Shown piece after piece: positions 6,068-12,900 of a stretch of DNA of 14,354 bases. Position 1 is the stretch's first letter. Each line of letters begins with the position of its first letter. Below the pieces are notes generated by a model. The model was given only the letters and a program-made list of their open reading frames with translations. It had not been told where the DNA came from and searched no databases. Source of the DNA: Chloroflexota bacterium (GTDB lineage: Bacteria > Chloroflexota > Dehalococcoidia > UBA2985); contig JACQTZ010000024.1 of assembly GCA_016210515.1 (NCBI GenBank), positions 1-14,354 of the forward strand. The letters run 5' to 3'. The translations under genes were made by a program, and so were the position numbers.

Positions 6068-7738
6068 ATGATAGTCAGACACCTGATAGTGGAGCTGCTA
6101 GAGCAGGCCGTGCGAGAAGCCCAGGAGAAGGGCCTCTTGCCCAGCAGCACCCCCATCGACGTTCTGGTGGAGCACCCCCAGAGCTCGGAGCATGGCGACT
6201 TTGCCACCAGCCTCCCTTTGAAGCTGGCCCGCTCCCTACGCATGAACCCTCTGGAGATTGCCCAGCGACTAGCCCCCCTGGTACGCCCGGCCGACGCCGT
6301 AGACAGGGTGTGGGTAGAACCGCCCGGATTCGTCAACTTCTCCCTCAAGCCCACTTGGTTGGCCTCCCGGGTCGAAAGCATCCTGGAAGAGGGGGACGCC
6401 TATGGAGATGTGCCGCTGGGAAAGGGAGAGCCTGTCCAGGTGGAGTTTGTCAGCGTAAACCCCACCGGGCCGATTCATGTAGGCCACGCACGGGGCGCGG
6501 TGCTGGGAGATGCCCTGGCGAATATTCTGTCCGCGGCTGGCTATCAGGTAACCAGGGAGTACTACTTCAACGACGCGGGGAACCAGATGGAGACCTTCTA
6601 CAACTCCCTCTACGCCCGCTATCAGCAAGCCTTCAGCCGCCCGGTGGAGATGCCCCAGGGTGGATACATGGGCGACTACATGGTAGACACGGCCAAGGCG
6701 ATAGCCACAGAGGAGGGCGAGCGATTCCTGGACATGCCCCCCCAGCAGGCCGTGGAAGAGCTGGGACAGATAGGTCTGGGAAAGATGCTCCAGGGCATCC
6801 AGGACAACATGGAGCGACTGAGGATACACTTCGATGTGTGGTTCAAGGAGCACACCCTCTACGAGGACGGCCAGTACGAAAGAACCATGGAAGCATTACG
6901 ACAGGGCAACCACCTAGCGGTGCGAGAGGGAGCTACCTGGTTCGTCTCCACCGCCCTGGGAGAGGACAAGGACAACGTCCTGGTAAGGGGCAGCGGTGCT
7001 CCCACCTACTTCGCCACCGACATAGCCTACCACTACAACAAGTTCCTGGAGCGAGGCTTCTCCAAGGTCATAAACGTATGGGGCGCCGACCACCAGGGCC
7101 ACGTCTCACGCATGAAGGCCGCCATAGGGGCACTGGGCATCGACCCGCACAAGCTTGCCATTATCATTAACCAGATGGTTACCCTCAAGAGCGGTGAACA
7201 GGTACTGCGAGCCTCAAAGCGTACCGGAGACATAGTAACCCTGGAAGAGCTTCTGGATGAGGTTGGGCCAGACCCGTGCCGGTACTTTTTCCTGGCCCGC
7301 TCCCCGGAGAGCCAGATGGAGTTTGACCTGGACCTGGCGAAAAAGGAGTCGGCTGAGAACCCCGTGTACTACATCCAGTACGCCCACGCCAGGATAGCCA
7401 GCATCCTGCGGCTGGCCCAGGAGAACCACATAGACTACCGCGGCGGCGACGTCTCCCTCCTCACCGATCCGGCAGAGATGAGCCTCATCCGCAAGATGGC
7501 CATGCTGCCAGAGCTAGTTGAGTCCATGGCCATCAGCCTTGAGCCTCACCACCTGCCTCACTACGCCCAGGACCTGGCCACTGCCTTCCACTGGTTCTAT
7601 CAGCAGTGCCGGGTGGTCTCCAGCATCCCCGGCGATGAGGCCATCACCAGGGCCCGCCTCAAGCTGGTGAAGGCGACGGCCATCGTCTTAGGCCGGTGCC
7701 TCCACCTCATGGGCATGGAAGTCCCTGAGCAGATGTAG
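6068..7738 (+). CDS. argS: Arginyl-tRNA synthetase
   Basis: This class I aminoacyl-tRNA synthetase attaches arginine to tRNA-Arg. The 556-residue product is full length for the family. In order it has the N-terminal additional domain typical of ArgS (about 1-115, with EHGDFATSLPLKLAR), the HIGH-type motif as HVGH (137-140, in NPTGPIHVGHARG), the EYYFNDAGNQM stretch, VWGADHQGHVSRMKAAI (about 337-353), a degenerate KMSKS-type loop ASKRTGD (382-388), and the C-terminal DALR anticodon-binding domain (about 435-556) ending LGRCLHLMGMEVPEQM. The start is ATG 6068 with no close ribosome binding site. The CDF exporter follows 8 nt after the stop. A second copy of the last 81 bp lies beyond that exporter, so the present 3' end may be an imported one. 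Confidence 0.97.
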   Translation: MIVRHLIVELLEQAVREAQEKGLLPSSTPIDVLVEHPQSSEHGDFATSLPLKLARSLRMNPLEIAQRLAPLVRPADAVDRVWVEPPGFVNFSLKPTWLASRVESILEEGDAYGDVPLGKGEPVQVEFVSVNPTGPIHVGHARGAVLGDALANILSAAGYQVTREYYFNDAGNQMETFYNSLYARYQQAFSRPVEMPQGGYMGDYMVDTAKAIATEEGERFLDMPPQQAVEELGQIGLGKMLQGIQDNMERLRIHFDVWFKEHTLYEDGQYERTMEALRQGNHLAVREGATWFVSTALGEDKDNVLVRGSGAPTYFATDIAYHYNKFLERGFSKVINVWGADHQGHVSRMKAAIGALGIDPHKLAIIINQMVTLKSGEQVLRASKRTGDIVTLEELLDEVGPDPCRYFFLARSPESQMEFDLDLAKKESAENPVYYIQYAHARIASILRLAQENHIDYRGGDVSLLTDPAEMSLIRKMAMLPELVESMAISLEPHHLPHYAQDLATAFHWFYQQCRVVSSIPGDEAITRARLKLVKATAIVLGRCLHLMGMEVPEQM

Positions 7739-7746
7739 GGGACGCT

Positions 7747-8691
7747 GTGGCACAACGACCAGCCGGTAGACAACAATCTTTTGATGCTCACCGTGCCAGC
7801 AGCGCGAGAAGCCTTCGAATAGCCCTGGCGCTTGTAGCGGGGTACATGTTCGTAGAGGTGATAGGCGGAATATTAGCAAACAGCCTGGCCCTCCTGGCGG
7901 ACGCTGCACACATGGTGACAGACGCTGCCTCCCTGGCTCTGGCCCTACTGGCCATTTGGGCTGCATCAATGTCCCCCTCGCCCAGGCAGACCTTCGGCTT
8001 CTACCGTACAGAGGTGCTGGCCGCCCTAGCCAATGTCCTCTTCTTGTGGCTGGTTGCCGCATGGGTCTTCTACGAGGCCTATCAGCGTTTACAGAATCCT
8101 ACCGAGGTTCGAGGTTTCCTCATGATTGGCGTAGGTGCTGCGGGCCTCCTTGTAAATGTGGTAGTCGCGTGGATGCTATGGCACTCCGCGGGACACAGCC
8201 TGAACGTGAGGGGAGCTTTCATCCATGTCCTGGGAGACCTGCTGGGCTCCGTTGGCGTGGTCGTAGGCGGAGTCCTGGTCATCACCCTGGGGTGGACATT
8301 GGCCGACCCCGTTCTCGGTGTGGTTATCGGCCTGCTGGTTCTGTTCAGCTCTACCAGGTTGCTGTGGGATGTGGTCCATGTGCTGATGGAAGGCACCCCA
8401 ATCCGATTGAACCTGGACATCCTGTGCAGACGCCTGGAGCAATCGGAGGGAGTGACCGGCGTCCACGACCTGCACGTCTGGTCACTGACCAGCGGCTACG
8501 ATGTCCTCAGCGCCCATGCCACCACCAGTACTTCATCCCCGGAAGAGCGAGAGCATATCCTCGAACATCTGCGAGAGATAGCCGCTACGGAGTTCGATAT
8601 CAACCATGTTACCATTCAGTTGGAGACCTCGCCCCAGGGATGCCAGGAGAATCACCACGTCTCCCATAGTGGGCATGTCTCAAACAGATGA
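7747..8691 (+). CDS. Cation diffusion facilitator (CzcD/ZitB-type zinc or cadmium exporter)
   Basis: CDF proteins are inner-membrane antiporters that expel divalent metal ions, usually zinc, in exchange for protons. The 314-residue product has six hydrophobic segments (roughly 24-45, 48-72, 91-111, 123-145, 158-181, 185-203) and a cytoplasmic C-terminal domain with HDLHVWSL (240-247). Metal-site residues are His55 and Asp59 in TM2 (AAHMVTDAAS) and His160 and Asp164 in TM5 (HVLGD), the HD-HD pattern linked to zinc/cadmium. The tail has a His cluster (HHVSHSGH, 303-310). The start is GTG 7747 with AGGGGA just upstream, 8 nt after argS, so it is read from the argS promoter. Its last codons and stop overlap the duplicated argS end at 8679-8759. 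The exact metal cannot be told. Confidence 0.93.
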   Translation: MAQRPAGRQQSFDAHRASSARSLRIALALVAGYMFVEVIGGILANSLALLADAAHMVTDAASLALALLAIWAASMSPSPRQTFGFYRTEVLAALANVLFLWLVAAWVFYEAYQRLQNPTEVRGFLMIGVGAAGLLVNVVVAWMLWHSAGHSLNVRGAFIHVLGDLLGSVGVVVGGVLVITLGWTLADPVLGVVIGLLVLFSSTRLLWDVVHVLMEGTPIRLNLDILCRRLEQSEGVTGVHDLHVWSLTSGYDVLSAHATTSTSSPEEREHILEHLREIAATEFDINHVTIQLETSPQGCQENHHVSHSGHVSNR

Positions 8692-8759
8692 AGGCGTGCG
8701 CCATTGTCCTGGGCCGCTCCCTGCGCCTCATGGGCATGGAAGCCCCTCAGCGTAGGTAG
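8679..8759 (+). pseudogene. Displaced 3'-end copy of argS (last 26 codons plus stop)
   Basis: Read in frame, this stretch gives LKQMKACAIVLGRSLRLMGM then EAPQRR and a stop. It aligns without gaps to the end of argS at 7658-7738: 17 of 26 residues and 63 of 81 bases are identical by hand count, with a 17-bp exact core (8726-8742 and 7705-7721). It has no start of its own with a ribosome binding site and overlaps the exporter stop codon (8689-8691) in another frame. It is best read as the former argS 3' end, displaced when the exporter segment entered. Similarity is lost just upstream of 8679, where the exporter reading frame dominates. Confidence 0.85.
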
Positions 8760-8821
8760 AGATCGCGACAAGAGCACTCTTGCCACACTCTTCAAGTCAC
8801 GGAGCGTGGTACACTTACAAA

Positions 8822-8986
8822 GCCATGCATAGTGGTCTAAACCTTTCCAGCGGTCAGCCTGGACTGGCGGGTGTCATTCCGAACACAGTGAAGCGAAGTG
8901 AGGAATCTAGGGCGTCCCATTCTTGCTAAAGGCGTAGGTCTTAGATTCTTCGTCGTCCCGACAGGTCGGGGCTCCTCAGCATGACA
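8822..8986. repeat. Intergenic repeat element, copy 1 (complete)
   Basis: The segment 8822-8882 matches 14222-14282 with only four differences, and 8902-8940 matches 14316-14354 with one difference. Between these, a short variable module differs (20 bp here, 33 bp in copy 2). The part 8872-8986 is an imperfect palindrome: TGTCAT (8872) mirrors ATGACA (8981), and GAATCTAGG (8903) mirrors CTTAGATTC (8940). A small hairpin CCCGAC-AG-GTCGGG lies in the right arm. It resembles the TGTCATTC...GAATCT intergenic repeats I recall from other bacteria, and looks MITE- or REP-like. It encodes nothing. The right end abuts the cupredoxin promoter region. The rest of the 8760-9050 gap holds no gene. Confidence 0.85.
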
Positions 8987-8995
8987 GGGCATATG

Positions 8996-9023
8996 TTTAG
9001 CTCACCATTCAAAGCTCTATAAT
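8996..9023 (+). promoter_or_regulatory. Candidate promoter of the cupredoxin gene
   Basis: A perfect TATAAT (9018-9023) lies 27 bp before the ATG. The -35 region is weak: TTTAGC (8996-9001) at a 16-bp spacing matches only three consensus bases. It lies just beyond the right end of the intergenic repeat. Confidence 0.45.
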
Positions 9024-9050
9024 GAAGAAGGGTTCAAGAAGGGAGAGGCG

Positions 9051-9791
9051 ATGGCACTATCTCTCAGGTCCCTGCCCATAAGCGTCCTGGCCCTAGCTAT
9101 CCTCGCTGCCTGCGCTGAGACCCCCACGGCCACACCCATGCCTACTCCCACTGTCACTCCCATCTCGGCTACTTCCGTACCCACCCTCATCCCCACAGCT
9201 ACGCTAACCATTGTACCCACGGCTACGCCTACACCAACCCATACACCCGTCGTCACAGCAACATCTACAACGGTTGCTGGCCCAACGCCTACAAGCACCG
9301 CCGTCCCAACTCCTCCTACGCCTACCCCTGTTGTAACAGTTGCCAGCCCAACTCCTACAGCTACGGCCGTTCCGGCTACCCCTACATCTACCCCAATCGT
9401 CCCCACGCCAACACGTACGTCCACACCCACTCCCACCGCTACAGCCACCACGACACCAGGTGGTGCAACGACTGTTCATCTCACCATCCAGAACTTCCGC
9501 CTTGAAGACCGCACCGTTCGGGTCGGCGACACGATTGTCTGGACTAACCGAGATTCGGTCCCCCATACCACCACGTCAGGCACCTCACCCAATCCCAACG
9601 GCATCTGGAACAGCGGCACCCTTCAGAATGGACAGTCCTTCAGCTTCACCTTCAGCCAGACAGGGACATTCCCGTACTTCTGTGCCATCCACCTCTCCAT
9701 GACCGCGGTCATCACTGTAGTCGGCGCTTCGGACATCATCCCCTCTGGGCCAACGCCGACTACCCCTGCGGGAGACGGCATCTACAACTAG
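9051..9791 (+). CDS. Lipid-anchored cupredoxin (type-1 copper protein) on a long Thr/Pro linker
   Basis: This is probably a surface-attached small copper protein for one-electron transfer; the redox partner is unknown. The 246 residues divide into a signal peptide with lipobox LAAC (Cys21 lipidated), a very low-complexity Thr/Pro/Val/Ala linker (about 22-138), and a plastocyanin/amicyanin-like domain (about 140-225). The copper ligands are visible as His172 (SVPHTTT) and Cys211, His214 and Met217 in YFCAIHLSM. The Cys-x2-His-x2-Met spacing is the amicyanin-type loop. RVGDTIVWTNRD and FSFTFSQTGTFPYFC are typical cupredoxin strands. ATG 9051 has GGGAGAGG just upstream. A short Pro/Thr tail follows the domain. 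It is convergent with the large lipoprotein gene at 9956-14065, which has the same lipobox-plus-linker plan. Confidence 0.9.
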   Translation: MALSLRSLPISVLALAILAACAETPTATPMPTPTVTPISATSVPTLIPTATLTIVPTATPTPTHTPVVTATSTTVAGPTPTSTAVPTPPTPTPVVTVASPTPTATAVPATPTSTPIVPTPTRTSTPTPTATATTTPGGATTVHLTIQNFRLEDRTVRVGDTIVWTNRDSVPHTTTSGTSPNPNGIWNSGTLQNGQSFSFTFSQTGTFPYFCAIHLSMTAVITVVGASDIIPSGPTPTTPAGDGIYN

Positions 9792-9828
9792 CGGGGGGGG
9801 GTGAAAATCTCCTTCGACCATCCCCCAA

Positions 9829-9924
9829 GCCCCCTTCCTGGCGAGGAAGGGGGCGGAGTTTATATTTGAGGGACACCCTCAAACTCCCGGCAAAGGGGCT
9901 TTGCCCCTCTGCACTCCCCTTTTT
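9829..9924. terminator. Cluster of three hairpins in the convergent gap
   Basis: The 164-bp gap between the two convergent stop codons holds an 11-bp perfect hairpin (9829-9854, GCCCCCTTCCT, 4-nt loop), an 8-bp hairpin (9865-9883, TTTGAGGG, 3-nt loop; alternatively GGAGTTT 9855-9861 with AAACTCC 9881-9887), and a 6-bp hairpin (9894-9908, AGGGGC, TTT loop). A T-run (9920-9924) follows on the plus strand, 11 nt after the last stem. They probably end transcription from both sides, although none has an ideal T-tract. The dense palindromes may also belong to a dispersed repeat family. Confidence 0.5.
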
Positions 9925-9955
9925 CAGCACCCTCCCAGTGGGGCAATAGACTGCC

Positions 9956-12900
9956 CTACCCACCCGGCCTCCAGGCCGGCTGTCCCGAGTGGGGGTTGTC
10001 GCCCGTCAGCCTCACCTGCTCCGTGCCATCCAGGTTCATGGAGTAGACCTGGAAGAACCCCTCTTTGTTGGACTTGAACAGTATGAGGCTGCCATCGGCA
10101 GAGTAGGCGGGGTACCACTCCTCTGCGGAGTTGGCCGCCACCCGACGGACGTTGGAGCCATCGGCATCCATCTCGTATATCTGGGCATGCCCGTCCCGCT
10201 CCGAGGAGAAGATAATCCGCCGGCCATCGGGAGACCAGTTGGCGGAAATCTCATCCTGGGGCGTCTTGCTCAGGTTCACCTGATTGGAGCCGTCTACGTT
10301 CATCACGTAAATCTCCGCGTTGCCGTCCCGCTCTGAAATGAACATGATTCTGGTGCCATTGGGGGAAACCCGGGGTATGGTGTCTGTAGCGGTGTTTTTG
10401 GTGAGCTGCACAGGATTTGTGCCGTCGGCGCTCATGATAAAGATTTCATTGTCGCCGTCCCTGTCGGACTGGAACACAATCCGCGTGCCGTCGTGAGACC
10501 AGGACGGGAACCCGTCCCCTGTCTTGGGGCTATTGGTCAGGTTGGTCTGGTTGGAGCCGTCAGCGTCCATGACATAGGCTTCCAGGTCTCCATTCCGAAG
10601 GGTATCAAATACCATCTTGCGTCCGTCGGGAGACCACTGGGGCGAAGCATCGTCGTCCAGCGAGGTGGTGAGCTCCAAGCCATCCGTGCCATCCGCGTTC
10701 ATGCGCCACAGATGCACCACGCCGACGTTATCACCCGGCATTCTGTGATATGCGATGGGCTGTCCTCCCAGCGGCCGATACAAGGGCGAGGCCTGGGGCG
10801 AGACGTCTGCCGCCTCGCTGCGGGTCATGGGTCTCTGCCCGCTGCCGTCGGGTTTCATGCGGAACACGTCGGGGTCGCCCTCTAGCCATGACACATAGAA
10901 GATTGTGCTGCCGTCTGCCGACCAGGCCGGCTCCAGGTCCCTGGCCGGCTGCTGCGTGAGGCGCACACTCCCTGAGCCGTCGGCGTTCATGACGTATATC
11001 TCGAAGTTCCCGTCTCGGCCCTTCTCGTCCCTATCGGAGTGGAAGAGGATTCTTTTGCCATCGGGAGACCAGGCGGGGGAGCCATCGAAGAACCGATTCT
11101 CGGTGAGACGGGTCTGCCTCCTGGTGGTCACATCCACCACATATAGCTCGCTGTTACCATCCCTCTCCGACTGGAAGGCGACCCTTTTGCCATCAGGCGA
11201 CCAGGTGGGGTTGAAGTCCCACCCAGGAGTGTTGGTGAGATTCACCTCACCCGTACCGTCGGCATTCATCAGGAAGATGTCCACGTCACCATTTCGAAAG
11301 GCCCAGAAGGCAATCTTCTTGCCGTCAGGAGACCATCGCGGAGAGCCTTCCATGGTGTCGTTCTTAGTCAGGCGAGTCAAGCCAGTCCCACTGGAGGCAA
11401 GGGTGTAGACCTCCCAGTTATCGTCCCGGTTGGAGACAAAGGCCAGCTTGCTCCCGTCCGGTGACCAGGCTGGGTCCCTATCGGAAGCCGGGTCATCGGT
11501 TAGCTGCCCCTCAACGCTGCCGTCGGCGTTGGCCAGGAAAATCTCATAGTTACCGGTCTGGGCCGATGAAAAGGCCACGGCCGGGTTCGGCGCTACCAGA
11601 CGGAGATTCCGCAGAAGAGGCGACCAAGCGGCATCGGCGTCTGTGGCCGGATTGCGGGTCACGCGGAATAGGCTGGTGCCATTGGGCCTCGCCATGTACA
11701 GCTCCTGGTTCCCCTCATGGCTGTCCTGGAACAGAATAGCCTCTCCGTTCTGCGCCCAGGCAGGGCCGTGCTGGTCTCCCGGCAGGTCCAACAGCTTGGC
11801 CTGAACCGTGCCATTGGCCCGTATGACATACATGTCGAAGTCCCCATCGGCATTGGACTCGAAGGCTATGGTCAGGCCATCGGGCGACCAGGCAGGCCGA
11901 GAACTGATGGCATTGTTATTGGTCAGCCGCCTCACGTTGGAGCCGTTCGCGTCCATCACCGCCACCTCCAGGCCGCCGTAGCGGCTGGTGGCAAAGGCGA
12001 TGGACTGGCCATTGGGAGACCAGGTGGGGTTGAAGTCCCTGCCAGGGTTGCTGCTCAGGTTCGTGACCCCGGTGCCGTCCGCGTTCATCACGTAGACCTC
12101 ATCGTTGCCATCCCGATTGCTCTCAAAGGCAATGCGAGCACCATCGGGTGACCAGGCGGGACGCCCGTCCTCGGCTTTGTTGGACGTCAGGTTTCTCTGG
12201 CCAAGGCCGCTGGCCTCCATAACGTACACCTCACCGTTGCCGTCCCTGAAGGACTGAAAGGCTATGAGCTTTCCATCTGGCGACCAGGCAGGGGCCTCGT
12301 CTCGAGCCGGGCTATCCGTCAGCCGGTACGCGTGATTACCCGATGGCTCCATGCGGTATACGTCCGTATTGCCGTCTCGATCGGAGACAAAGGCGATGGA
12401 GGTATTGGAGGGCACCGGGGGCATTCCTCGTGAAGGGATTTGTGTCCAGCGAGGGTATAGCTTCAGCCCCCCGCTCTCCGTTATCTGACGCTGCCCGCTC
12501 CCATCGGCGTTCATCACGAAAAGCTCCAGCGACCCGTTGGCCAGAGCCGTACCATACACAATCTTTGTGCCGTCAGGGGACCAATCGGCAAATAGCTCAC
12601 CCTCCGGATTCCTGGTGAGACGCGTCACGTTGCTACCACCGGCATTCATCACGTAGACATCCAGGTTTCCAGACACGAGGGAGTCAAAGACGATTCGTTG
12701 GCCGTCGGGAGACCAGCGTGGAAGCTCCTCAGTGGCCGTGCTATTGGTCAAGCGTTTGACATTGCTCCCGTCCATGTCCATGACGTAGAGCTCATTGTTG
12801 CCATCTCTATCTGAGCTAAAGGCAATCCTGTTGCCATCCGGGGAAACGTCCGGGGCGAAATCCGCAGCACTGTTATTGGTCAGCCGCGTCTCTCCTGTGC

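Noticed and set aside
8769..8782. CAAGAG-CA-CTCTTG inverted repeat as a terminator for argS and the exporter
   Set aside because: The loop is too short for the full stem and no T-run follows, so I could not support a terminator call.
9017..9451. Val/Gly-rich minus-strand frame opposite the cupredoxin linker
   Set aside because: Its composition is simply the complement of the Thr/Pro low-complexity linker. It has no ribosome binding site or promoter and overlaps a clear lipoprotein gene.
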